Shown here piece by piece: positions 12,701 to 21,495 of a stretch of 64,000 nt of DNA. Both the position numbers and the translations under genes were made by a program. Position 1 is the first letter of the stretch, and each line of letters opens with the position of its first letter. The notes beneath the pieces are model-generated. The model was given only the letters and a program-made list of their open reading frames with translations. It searched no databases and was not told where the DNA came from. Source of the stretch: Galaxea fascicularis (lineage: Eukaryota > Cnidaria > Anthozoa > Scleractinia > Euphylliidae); the NCBI GenBank assembly GCA_948470475.1, contig OX419341.1, forward strand, positions 22,346,207 to 22,410,206, written 5' to 3'.

Positions 12701-15700
12701 TTATCATTAAATAAAACAACTTACGGGACAACAAAAAAAAAGAAAAAGATTGCAGGAGAACTTACAATTGCCTGTCGGGATATCTTCGATCGTTGTCGCA
12801 TTCGTAAACGGCACACCGGCCCGTTTTCCTATATTTTAATACAAAATGTCGTATAGATACGTAAAATATCGTTAAGTTTAAATAAGCATTCAGAAATCTT
12901 TAAAAATTCGCGAAAACCGGATTTAACAAAGCATTGTTTACATCACAACCAACTGCGAATTTACCGCGAATTGAACTGTTTGCCCCCTGAGTGACCACGT
13001 GACCCTAATATTTTCCCGACAATACCTAAGCGCCCGCAAAGATGGCTGGCATCGTGAATAAGGTCTATTTGTTTACCCACGGACCACCGAAGAGCTCAAG
13101 AGAACTTGTTCAAGGATGTCCGTGCATCCAGATCGAATTGGAATTTGGAAATTTTGGTTTTCGAGGAGAGGGAAAAACCGGAGTGCCCGGAGAAAAACGT
13201 CGTGGATTAGAGAAGAGAACCAACAACAAACTCAACCCACATATGGCGCTAAGGCCGGGAATCGAACCCGGGCCACGTTGGTGTGAGGCGAGCGCTCTCA
13301 CCACTGTGCCATTCCCCCTCTCTTGAATTGGTCTTTTACTTTAATGTGTGGGGAATATGCTTATAATCAAATGTTGGTGTTATTTGTATGAAACTGTATA
13401 AATTGCTTTTTAAAAAGGACCCGACGCGATGATAAATTCATTTGCGTATCAGTATCATAAAAATGTTGTCTTCAAGCATTTTGCAATCAAAGATTTCTTT
13501 GACGCTGATTATAGCAAATAAGCTGGCGGTTCTTGCTCTTCGAAAAAGTAATTAACATTCTCAAGCCATTCTCGAGAGCCACACTGTCGTTTAAATTTAC
13601 GTACACCAAAGCCACATCAGTAAGGTTTTGCTTGGCTTCAAAACGAAAGCAGCAACACTGTAAGTGGTGTTTACTGAACAGAGTTTAAAGCTATTTTTTT
13701 CTCGATTTCGGTTTTGGAAAAAGGGAATACCTGGAATAACGTTTTATCAGAAGAAAAACATAAGGTTATTTAAAGGTTACCTGAGATCAGCACGCAAAAC
13801 AGCCTTGGGTGCATTTCTCTAAACTCCCGAAAACGTTTCGGGCCCGAAAAACTGTATTGAGTGCATTTTCATCACCTAAAGTTCGATTCCTGATATTTTG
13901 AAAAATCTTTTCAAGAAAGACGGTGCGCTATAAAATTGAGAAATGCATTGGGTTCAAACTGGCACCAATATGCTGGAAACCGACTTGAAAAATATTGTTC
14001 TTTTGCCCGAAAATGGTGTTTTCCGGTGTTTTTAATGACGAGCATTTTTCCAAGAAAGGACAACCGAAAATGTACTTGACAATTTCTAAGCAAGTGAGAA
14101 CTAGACAAGCTCATTCATTTCTCTTACCGTCATGCATCTTGCCGCACAACATACGATACGCGTGCGTGCGTGCGTGCGAGCGAGCGAGCGTTGAACCAAA
14201 CTTCTTTGCTTGGTTGGTTACGCTTTTTATCATTTATCGTATTTTTATCATTTTCAGGATAATAGCGATGAGGTACTCGCTGACAGCGAGAATCCAACTC
14301 AGGCGGAATCAAAATCCGAAACAAGTCAGAATGCAGCGGCTGCAGCGGTTGATACTCCAAGCGATAGCGGGGCAGAGGAACAAAGTAACACGGAACATGA
14401 AATTCAGTTGAACATTGATACTAATGCAACATTACCAAATGATGTTACAGAACTAGTGGTGCGATACTTGCAGAGTCTCAAAATAGAGGACGACATCAAA
14501 GCGAAAGAAGTCATTTTGACTTTGTGGGATTTTGCTGGGCAGCATCTTTACTATGCATCACACTCTGTGTTTCTGTCCGAGCGAGCGGTGTACGTCTTAG
14601 TTTACAACCTGAGCAAAAACTTAATGGCTGAGGCGGAGCCCTGCGTCAGACAGGGAATTCACGACATTGTCCTTGATAACCCTAACAGTGAGACCAATTT
14701 GGATAACCTGTTGTCGTGGCTGGTTTCTATTCACAGCATTCGAGCCACAGATGGTGAAGTTAACAGAGATTTCAAAAATAGTCAAGCAAAGTTGTCTTAT
14801 CTCCGACCGCCAGTATTTATTGTTGGCACCAATGCTGATCATCCTGTTCAACCTGCTAAGGAAATGACAAAGTGTATCCAGAGGAGTATTGCGGGCAAGA
14901 CTTACAAGAAACACGTGATCCCGCCTTTCTTTACAGTTGACAACACCAAGTCTCATAGCGACGAAGGTGTTAAAGAACTGCGGAAGAAAATCATGGAGGT
15001 GTTGGAACAGGAGCCATACATGGGCGAGGAAGTACCACTGAGGTATGACAATGACAAATCAAACGCTTGAAAAAGAAAAAGAGAACCATTACTGAAACAA
15101 ACGCGAATCAACGCAAATGTACGACTCCAAAACTTTTTTTCTACTCTTTTGTTTACGCTCCAAGTGAATAATTTATTGTTTTTGACGTTTTTTAACCAGT
15201 ATGTTAAGGTCTTACTTTATACAGGTGTATGAAACTTGAGGTCTATTGTTTTCTTAGATGGTTTAATTTTGAGAAAGTTGTAGAAGCTCTAGTGGCGAAG
15301 AAGACCTATCACATGGATCTTGATCAGCTGCAGACTGTCATCAGACAAGTTTGCCGCATCGACGACCAGGACGAAATGGCGGCCATGTTGAATTTCTATC
15401 ATGATCTGGGTGTGATTGTTAAACATGGTCACACTGTGGTGTTGCAGGCTCAATGGTTGATTGATCTTTTCAAGAAGCTGATAACCGTGCGGCCTTTTAA
15501 CGAGGCGGTAAGTAAAGTTCTGTGTGCTACTGATCCACTTTTTTTTTACACTTGGATAGTCCAAGTTGGATGGCGGCATCCTACCTCGCATTTGGTCAAA
15601 ACTGATACCGGTGTCTACAACAGGAAGACATGTTTTATACATACCACACATGATTCTGTGTTTAATTTTTTTTATTAATTCGGTCCCTTTTCCCTTGCTA

Positions 15701-17371
15701 GACATTAGAGATAATGTTTAGTACTTTAACAGTGTCTTAAGTATGACCAACGTCATTTTAACGTGTCACACATCCATCCATTATCTGAAATTTTCCAGTC
15801 TCAATACAGTCGAATCTTTAGCAGCTCATCAGGATACAAAAAGCTAACTAGGACGTTTTGGGAGAAAAGCAAGCAATAGACAAGGTCTAAAAAACTTTAA
15901 CTGAAGTTCGTATCGATATTCAGAAGCTTTTATTTTTCAGAGTTGAGCTTAATTATCCATGAAATATGTTCGGAAACTCCAATTTGTTTTTGTTTTTTGT
16001 TTGTTTGTTTGTTTTTTTCATTTTCCAAGATTGGCTTCTCTTGCAAGAATATATAACTTTGTATGGGAAGCGCCGTCCTTGACACACGCCAGTTTCTATG
16101 AATCGCACAATAGGAGGAACTATCCGTGAAATTGTTTTATCTCTTTATTCAGGTTCCCTTTTATTCAGACTGCTGGGAAGAACTCGAGGAAAATGGCATT
16201 CTTAGGATGGCTTTGATCGATCACGTGTTCACCGATTTCATAGAGAAAGGATTAAACAAGCAGGACATTCTGGAAATGATGGAGCTGTATGGATTAATCG
16301 CCAAATTTTCTTGCCTTTCCTCAGAAAACGAGGATGAACACAAGTATTTTGTACCTGCCCAGCTTAGGTCATCACCAGCAGGCCTGTGTCAGTTAAAACC
16401 CTCCTCGTGGGACCCGTGTCCCCTGTATGTCCACTTCCTTGACGGGTTTGTACCCCACGGGTTGTTCCCACAGTTTTTATCAAAATGCATTGTTTGGTGC
16501 TCTGAACACGGCCTCAAGCAAGCCCCTCAGTTGTTTAACAACGGCGCCAGGCTCTTTATTGGATCACAGACCGTTTTTGACCTTAATCTGATTTGCAAGA
16601 AAAGATTCATTAAGGTCATTTTGAAAAGAAGCAATCCAAGTTCACTCGAGCCACCATCACCCGCCTCTACTTCACAGAAAATAGCTGTTGAAGTTCGCAA
16701 CTTTATCGAGAACACTTTGGATGGTTTGTCACGTGACCTACCGTGGTTGCGTAACTTCCGTCATGAGTTGAGTGTTGCTTGTGCGTTTTGTGCCAAACAT
16801 AGTGAACCATGTTCCAAGCATGACTCGGTTTGTTGTAGACACGACGACTGCTTACATCTCCTTCAATTGCGTCCTGGAGAAGAGCTGATTTGCCCGAAGA
16901 ACTTCTCCAATGAAGTGATCAAACTCTGTGGATTGGAAAAGTGGCTTCAAGTCCAAAAATCTCAGGTAATGTCACGTTTATATTTGTTAAGAGATTGTTT
17001 TATTTTTTTCACGGGAGGTAGCTGTTTGAATCCAAGTGTAACCTTGTAAACTTGCTAGGGCAAGGGAGTATTTTCCTTATCCCTGTACAGTGTCCTCCAA
17101 AACCGTAAGACAATGCATCGGCTGTACTTTCTTTTCTTTACTTTTTTTGGTCGGTCATGTTCAGTGTAGTGTTGTTTTAGGTGTGCTACCAGTTTTGTAC
17201 CTCAGCGCCTCTCAGAGTTCTGCTAGACAGAACCAAAATGTAGGTGTCTCCAGCGACTGGAGTGATTAAACAACCTGGTCCTAAGATACATATAAAACTT
17301 ACGTTCTTATTGTAGAATGAGGAGCAGAGCGCGGATCCTTCAGTGCCTGATGGTAAGAATGTCAATTTGGT

Positions 17372-17418
<47 letters not shown>

Positions 17419-18621
17419 TTTTTCTTTAAATATCATTACCTAGTTCAGCTTGTGATAAAAATCCTTTAATGTTTGTTGAAATGTGTTGAAAGGAAAAAGT
17501 ACATTTGTACATCAAATTGTCAAATCGAAAAGAGGTGGAGAAGCAGCAATTCTTTGATATGGCTAGAGCACGTAGTTTTGGGCTTCCACTACACAATCTT
17601 TCGACAGTCCATTTCGAATCCCAGCAATTGTGCTACATTATGGCGAAAGGTATTGAACATTTGATGCTACTCAGTGATGAAATACGATGGTGGCCCAAGG
17701 TCTCAGAGTCGTGGAACGTTGTCATTAGAAGGATCTGTATAGATTTTGACGTATGAGGCGTACTTAAGATCACATAAGGAGTAGTGCAAATTGAGGTAAC
17801 TGTGGCTCTGGATTTAAAACCTCAGGTCTAGATCAACCACTGTCTCTCAAGACTGGTTCGCCCTCACCAGACGATCTTCTCCTTGTTGCCTACGAGCTTG
17901 GTACTTCTTGGAAGATGCTTGGTCGAGCTCTGCGCCTTCCTGAAGCTGTGCTGGAGCAGATTGAAGAAGACGAGCGTAATCTCTTTGAGAAATGTTATAG
18001 TGAGTATGAATATCATGTGCTATTTCCAGTTCCTTGATCAACTGAAGGGGTTGTGTATACTTTTCTTACTCTTATATAACGCTTAACAAATATCTACTTT
18101 GAAGGTGTTCTGAGACACTGGACTCGGGCTTTTGGATCTGATGCTTCATATTCGTGTCTCGCACGAGCTTTGCAGCATCCCATAGTTGGACGACCGCGGC
18201 TCGCTGTCAAGTACTGTGACGCACATTCGTGTGTGAGTCCAGATGAAGGTGAGAACTAGCTCTAGTATTGGGGTATTTGTATTGGCGACATAGAAATTTT
18301 CACGAATAAAAAAAATAATGTATGAGAAAGTCCTCTCGGTGTAATACAACAAAAATGATTTTTGTTGTTTTAAACTAACGGGTGGTTGTCTCTCCAGACA
18401 GTGGATTTTAACATTATTTTTTTCTCCACTTGATGGGCATTTTACAGTGGTTAATAATGGGAATAATAATAAGATATTTACTGGCTTTATGAATCTCCAA
18501 GCAATGCACTGGCATTCACACAGTTATTACACCGTGATAGCTTACTTTATTTTTAAATCTGGTTTGTTTAAGAGCAGTTTACCTGTTTTTGTTTGTAGAT
18601 GTCAGCGCGAGGGTACATTAG
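337..18621 (+). CDS. Roco-type scaffold: pseudokinase-SH3-ROC-COR-death domain, 1334 aa
   Basis: Nineteen coding exons: 337-429, 1503-1592, 2169-2393, 2578-2730, 3203-3346, 4723-4896, 5574-5623, 7277-7394, 8040-8162, 9295-9404, 10425-10534, 11469-11857, 14258-15042, 15258-15507, 16153-16965, 17316-17352, 17826-17999, 18105-18248, 18599-18621. All junctions use GT/AG, phases match throughout and the sum is 4005 nt, giving 1334 residues plus stop. Domain order is: N-terminal region without a recognised domain (1-160), degenerate tyrosine-kinase-like domain (about 165-390), SH3 (391-455), ROC GTPase (490-850), COR (855-1209) and a death domain near the C-terminus (1225-1315). ROC-COR plus death domain recalls MFHAS1/DAPK1-type Roco proteins; the kinase-SH3 front end is unusual. 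It is probably a cytoplasmic signalling scaffold, which is inference. The start ATG has A at -3; an earlier coding exon outside the window cannot be excluded. Confidence 0.85.
2578..8162 (+). CDS. Gene 1 exons 4-9: catalytically dead tyrosine-kinase-like domain
   Basis: Residues 137-390. Many kinase landmarks are recognisable: a poor glycine loop (WGPYVGFV), a beta3 strand VCLR, an alphaC helix (HEAEMAVILRHKNVLALHGV), a hinge (VVEFAEYGNL), a catalytic-loop analogue HCFVKSFNCLV, a metal-loop analogue AGLGVCQF, an alphaF stretch (DVVYQFGKLF) and the subdomain XI motif DLRPSFSEI. The NCLV ending of the catalytic loop points to tyrosine kinases of the Src/Abl/Tec type. Arg193 replaces the VAIK lysine, HCF (278-280) replaces HRD and GLG (298-300) replaces DFG. 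The activation segment is very short and no APE motif is seen. Phosphotransfer is therefore not expected. A missed phase-compatible exon between 5623 and 7277 is possible. Confidence 0.85.
3401..3626. mobile_element. Small hairpin plus 180-bp TIR element (MITE)
   Basis: A 42-bp hairpin (ACAATTAGACCC against its complement, 3401-3442) is followed by a 180-bp element at 3447-3626 bounded by 14-bp perfect inverted repeats, GTATCACCCAACTA. No coding capacity. It lies in the intron after gene 1 exon 5 and directly precedes the GAT microsatellite. Confidence 0.6.
3627..3918 (+). repeat. (GAT/GGT)n microsatellite
   Basis: About 290 bp of GAT repeat with GGT variants, inside a gene 1 intron. It creates long open frames of poly-Asp, poly-Met or poly-Ser that are not genes. 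Confidence 0.95.
4940..5143. mobile_element. 204-bp MITE with CCCTTTAAA termini, copy 1
   Basis: Terminal inverted repeats CCCTTTAAA and TTTAAAGGG enclose a body closely related to 26117-26313 (shared words include CTAAGAGTG.TCAGCATCAAATTTCTCCT and GGTCACGAGAATT). It is non-coding and intronic. Confidence 0.75.
5265..5356. mobile_element. 74-bp perfect palindrome with 9-bp target-site duplication
   Basis: Positions 5274-5347 form two perfectly complementary 36-base arms around a 2-base centre. The element is flanked by a direct 9-bp repeat, AGGAAATGT, at 5265-5273 and 5348-5356. This is the hallmark of a recent insertion of a minimal foldback element. It lies in the intron after gene 1 exon 6. 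Confidence 0.85.
6490..7150 (-). mobile_element. LINE 3' ORF remnant, split by a MITE
   Basis: On the minus strand the frame reads RFDRLCPACGS..., then EDEIPFCFSCPKYSILRN, ending in a stop at 6490-6492. This is the CPxC...HFLF.CP.Y..LR pattern found at the C-terminal end of many non-LTR retrotransposon polyproteins. The frame continues at 7023-7130 (RIELVRLRILSNPKL) once the insertion at 6669-7022 is disregarded. It is a 5'-truncated fragment antisense to gene 1. Confidence 0.65.
6669..7022. mobile_element. MITE with GGGTTGCCAC ends and GTCAGGGAA repeats
   Basis: The ends read AGGGTTGCCAC and GTGGCAACCT, and the flanks carry a CAGTTC duplication (6663-6668 and 7023-7028). The body holds many copies of the word GTCAGGGAA or GTCAGTGAA. 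It is inserted into the LINE fragment and is therefore younger than it. Confidence 0.7.
8260..8480. repeat. Dispersed repeat tail with GAAACGTCAG motif
   Basis: An AT-rich, non-coding stretch with CTCTGATGATGACTTCCGCTC and GTCGAAACGTCAGTCAATGTC, a motif style common in Penelope-like element ends of marine invertebrates. The short open frame at 8566-8775 just beyond is not supported as a gene. Confidence 0.4.
9295..10534 (+). CDS. Gene 1 exons 10-11: SH3 domain
   Basis: Residues 391-463. The pattern KVRVISSF..D..EFISCKAGEVITLI..., then AWLGE and IGFFKSKYVEEI, matches SH3 beta-strand order: the ALYDY strand is degenerate, the GD..T.L diverging turn and the GxFPSNYV-like 3-10 helix are recognisable. 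It should bind proline-rich peptides, though the aromatic pocket is only partly conserved. It follows the pseudokinase directly, the reverse of the SH3-SH2-kinase order in Src and Tec proteins. The intron between its two exons carries a Crypton-like element. Confidence 0.75.
9759..10245 (+). mobile_element. Crypton/KIAA1958-like element remnant, copy 1
   Basis: Homologous to 44016-44577. It starts with a diverged terminus (ATACTAAGACAG). A broken frame begins MASRFAPVTSEEIIQ at 9883 and reaches DKAVPENK; a second segment after an apparent intron reads FSTPFEEMSASELNKSLQKF. These resemble the N-terminal DNA-binding-like domain of Crypton-derived recombinase-related proteins (KIAA1958, QRICH1, ZMYM types). 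No recombinase core is present. It lies in the intron between the two SH3 exons. Confidence 0.55.
11469..15042 (+). CDS. Gene 1 exons 12-13: ROC (Ras of complex) GTPase domain
   Basis: Residues 464-854. The P-loop GQDRAGKTS (502-510) and the switch II motif DFAG (684-687, followed by QHLYY as in Roco proteins) are intact, so nucleotide binding is plausible. The G4 position reads TNAD (784-787) instead of THLD/NKxD. Between P-loop and DFAG lies a long Glu/Ser/Ala-rich insert (about residues 565-650), much longer than in a small GTPase and probably disordered. A 1.1 kb foldback and a SINE sit in the intron that splits the domain. Family knowledge: ROC domains always precede a COR domain and act as regulated switches, often in dimers. 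Confidence 0.85.
11927..13063. mobile_element. 1.1-kb foldback element with ~435-bp arms
   Basis: The left arm (11927-12362) starts CCTTATTCACGATGCC; the right arm (12630-13063) is its near-exact reverse complement, ending GGCATCGTGAATAAGG. A roughly 265-bp loop separates them. Each arm holds a short frame GRCAVYECDSDRRYPDR followed by a GTAAGT donor, which may be the start of a transposase zinc-finger exon. No clear target duplication was found. It lies in the intron splitting the ROC domain. Confidence 0.8.
13105..13325 (-). mobile_element. SINE family A (tRNA-headed), copy 1
   Basis: On the minus strand a tRNA-like head (GGCACAGTGGTGAGAGC, then GGGTTCGATTCCCGGC as box B) is followed by the body TGGGTTGAGTTTGTTGTTGG...TTTCTCCGGG.ACTCCGG. 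Related copies lie at 27195-27370 (+) and 35095-35305 (-). No coding function; the VRALASH-type frame is the translated box A/B region. Confidence 0.85.
15258..16965 (+). CDS. Gene 1 exons 14-15: COR (C-terminal of ROC) domain
   Basis: Residues 855-1209. Typical COR features include the winged-helix-like stretch ending FYHDLGVIVKHG, followed by VLQAQWLIDLFKKLI, and then CWEELEENGILRMALIDHVF. These match the DLG.I.....L...PQWL..L pattern of Roco proteins. The distal part contains a Cys/His cluster (about 1140-1175: CAFC, C, CC, H, C, H) that could bind zinc. COR mediates dimerisation of Roco proteins and couples to the GTPase state. Confidence 0.8.
17316..18621 (+). CDS. Gene 1 exons 16-19: linker, death domain and C-terminus
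   Basis: Residues 1210-1334. Exon 16 is a 37-nt linker exon. Exons 17-18 encode a six-helix death-domain pattern: DDLLLVAYELGTSWKMLGRAL, LPEAVLEQIEEDE, CYSVLRHWTRAFG, SCLARALQHPIVGR. The W.MLGRALGL-like and VL..W core positions are conserved. Exon 19 supplies only seven residues and the stop at 18619-18621; its phase fits exon 18 exactly. Death domains form homotypic complexes in apoptosis and immune signalling, so this end probably recruits a death-fold adaptor (inference). Confidence 0.8.
17371..17423 (+). repeat. (TTTA)n microsatellite
   Basis: About 13 tandem TTTA units, inside the intron just before the death-domain exon of gene 1. Confidence 0.95.
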
Positions 18622-21495
18622 CCGACGGCCTGAATAAGCCAATCACCCCAGTTGTTTGAAGGTATTCCCTGGCCTCCGAAGAGCCAGCTGTCTTTTATCT
18701 TTGCCAAGCCTCTTTGCATCAGGATAAGGGACAAATCTGACACGATTCGCGTCAAGGTCATGGGAAAATTACAACAACCTAAACAAACCTGGGAAAACGT
18801 TCCATGACGACGCTTGGAATGAGTTTTTGAACCTGACTTAAGGATGAGCCTCATTGCCTGGTTTATTCTGAACCAGTGAAGATCTAGGGGCCGGCTGCGT
18901 AAGCTGCGAAACCATACACCAGACCCTCGACTTGCGTTGAGACTTGTGTCTTGCCAGACTTGCGACTGAATCCCCGACATGCCTCGATTTGCCGAAATCA
19001 AGTCCTAGCTATCAAATGCTTCTTTTAGGACTTGTATTTCTGGTGAACTGGACGTTAGATGGAGGCATGAAACTTTTGTAGCGCGCAATGATTAGTTCCA
19101 TGAAACGTCCGCATAATTTTAATGTTGTTTCATATCCCCCAATGGTACGTCTTTGCTTCCTCCAAACACGCAACGAAATGAGAGAACTGCGCGTGAAGTA
19201 AAATGGAATAAGGGGTGGGTGCAGCCCCGAAAAGTGGGGGAGAGTGTAAGCGCCAAACTTTCTTCTTTCTTGTTGTCATTTTCTGGGACGTCTAAGTGCA
19301 ATGCCAACAAGAAAGAGTGGTTTGAAGTTAGGAAGGCTTTATTTGACTAGGATATCAATATTTCCACTGCTATTCGGTTCGTTGGAATTCTAGCTTTTTA
19401 CCGTATTTTTGTATAAACGTTTGAAGTCACAGACAATGATTGGGTTGCCTGTGGGATTAGCGAAACAGCTTTCTTGACATTACAGTGTATCCTACATTTT
19501 ATTGTGAATTTATATTGTCAAGTAAACTATTACATCAACATTAGAAATACTGTTAATTAATATTTACAATTGTCACTCGAACCGAATCTGGAACCAAATG
19601 CAAATAGGACCATTCGTACCCATAATGAAAATATACTGGATACCAATTCCGTGACTGTTTGCACTGTATTTGCTCTGTCTACAGGAAACAGTTTTGATCA
19701 GCTTATACACAACTGGGAACCTTGGGTGCCGCTTTACCAAACATGCCTTCAGTGCAACTCATAGCAACAAAACAAACAAGACTTGTTTATGTTTTAAGTT
19801 ATGGAGGGATGCTGGTTCCAGTTACTATTGCAGGGATTTCAATAATTTTTGAAATAGCTGTCTTGGTGGCTCGCAGATGAATCTTTGTTTAATCATCTGA
19901 GTAAAAATCTGCACAACGTAGGCAGCGATGAAAGGTAAATTCTGACAAATTCGGCAACATTATTTACCAGTTCTGGTTTCTAATGAAAGCCCTGCTCTTG
20001 GGATACAGTGTACTTGGCTATGAATATATTCATAAGGCAAAAAAGATAGGTAGGGGGGTGCAACTTTTAAAAACCTTATATCATGAACGTTTAAATGCCG
20101 ATTCCGCTAGAACTTAATAGAGATATTGGGGAAGTGCATAAGGATTGCATTTTACTGAATAGATCCCTCTTTGCGGTAATCTTGTAAGCCACAAAGGAGC
20201 ACAAAGGAAGTTTATTTTACCACTCAGTGATCAGTCAAAACCTCTTCTGTGTCATATCTGACTCCGGTTTTTCTATATCAAGTTTCATTCAAAGTTATTA
20301 ACGTTTAAACTCGCAAAATGTAGCATTCTAGAATTCGAAGCCTCCAATCTTCCCTTCTAAAGCTTATTTGAATCCGCGCAGAATTCTTGGACACAAAATT
20401 ACTTGTTTTTACGCTTCTGACGTCTCTTCCCTAGCAAACAGTGGTAATTTTGATAATCTTAACCCGCGGGCTATTCAAAACCGATTAACTTCTCACGAGA
20501 TATATCATATTAGCAATATATTACCATATATAATATATAAGCAGTGTAAAGAGTAGAATCTTCTAACTTCAAACCAAAATATTTTGTATGACCTTTGTGT
20601 GTGTGTGTTTTGTATTGTATATTACTAAATTTTACTATATTACATTTTATGCATTTCTTCTTGGAAATCTGCATTGTCCTTCAGTTTAACTCTAGCACAT
20701 TTCGATCGCTTTATCTGTAAAAATCAAAGGCTCCTGTGAGCCAGCTAATGGATAAGGAGCATTATAACATTTTGTGTTTACAGCATTTTTTTAGTATTTC
20801 TTAAAATAACTGATGGACAAGAAACCTGTATTGATAGGAATGGAGTGAGTGATCGTGTGAATATTAATTATCTGTGCCCACACCACCTCCCGCTATACCT
20901 CACGGCATGACTACGTCATCCATGAGCTGAAAACAGTCTTTACACTAAAAGTCAATGCCGAGGTCGGAGTTTTTAGATTAAAACTCAGTGGTGCATGACT
21001 TCGCAGTATCCAGAATAAAAATCAATGACGACTTCCCCGTGTACATAATAAACATCAGTTGTGTCTTCACAGCAGGGACCGCGCAGCATTTTTGCGATTT
21101 GGGGGGGGGGGGGGGCTGAATAAAATGCCGGAGGCATGCTCCCCCGGAAATTTTTTGAAATAAATGCTTCTAGAATGGCTAAAAATACATCCCAATATAG
21201 CAGACAGTGAATTCAATTGAAAAAATAAAAAAATTCCAATTTCGTTTTCTACATTTAAATCATGTCTCCAAACATAAAATAAGGACCGAAAAGTTGCGCG
21301 GCTTTGGAAAAAATCAGCATTCATGAAAAATTGGCCATAAAATCAGTTTCCGAGTTTCAGAAAATAAAAAAATAAAAAATCACATTGTTCACAAGGGACC
21401 AAGCTAAAATGTCGGTTATCAGCATTTAAGAGTAGGTTTGAAAACCTGCAATAAAAAAGGCAGGAAACTAAGGAAGCATCTGCACAAATGTTGGA
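18622..21495. other. Convergent intergenic region between genes 1 and 2
   Basis: This 2.9-kb stretch holds both 3' UTRs and no coding exon I can support. I see no canonical AATAAA soon after the gene 1 stop. A minus-strand AATAAA at 20211-20216 is a possible polyadenylation signal for gene 2, 1.3 kb beyond its stop. A run of 14 or more G lies near 21103. Open frames here are short and unconvincing. Confidence 0.5.

Noticed and set aside
13042..13326. Frames reading VRALASHQ.GPGSIPG and its reverse, also at 35109-35355
   Set aside because: These are translated tRNA-like heads of SINE family A, not proteins.
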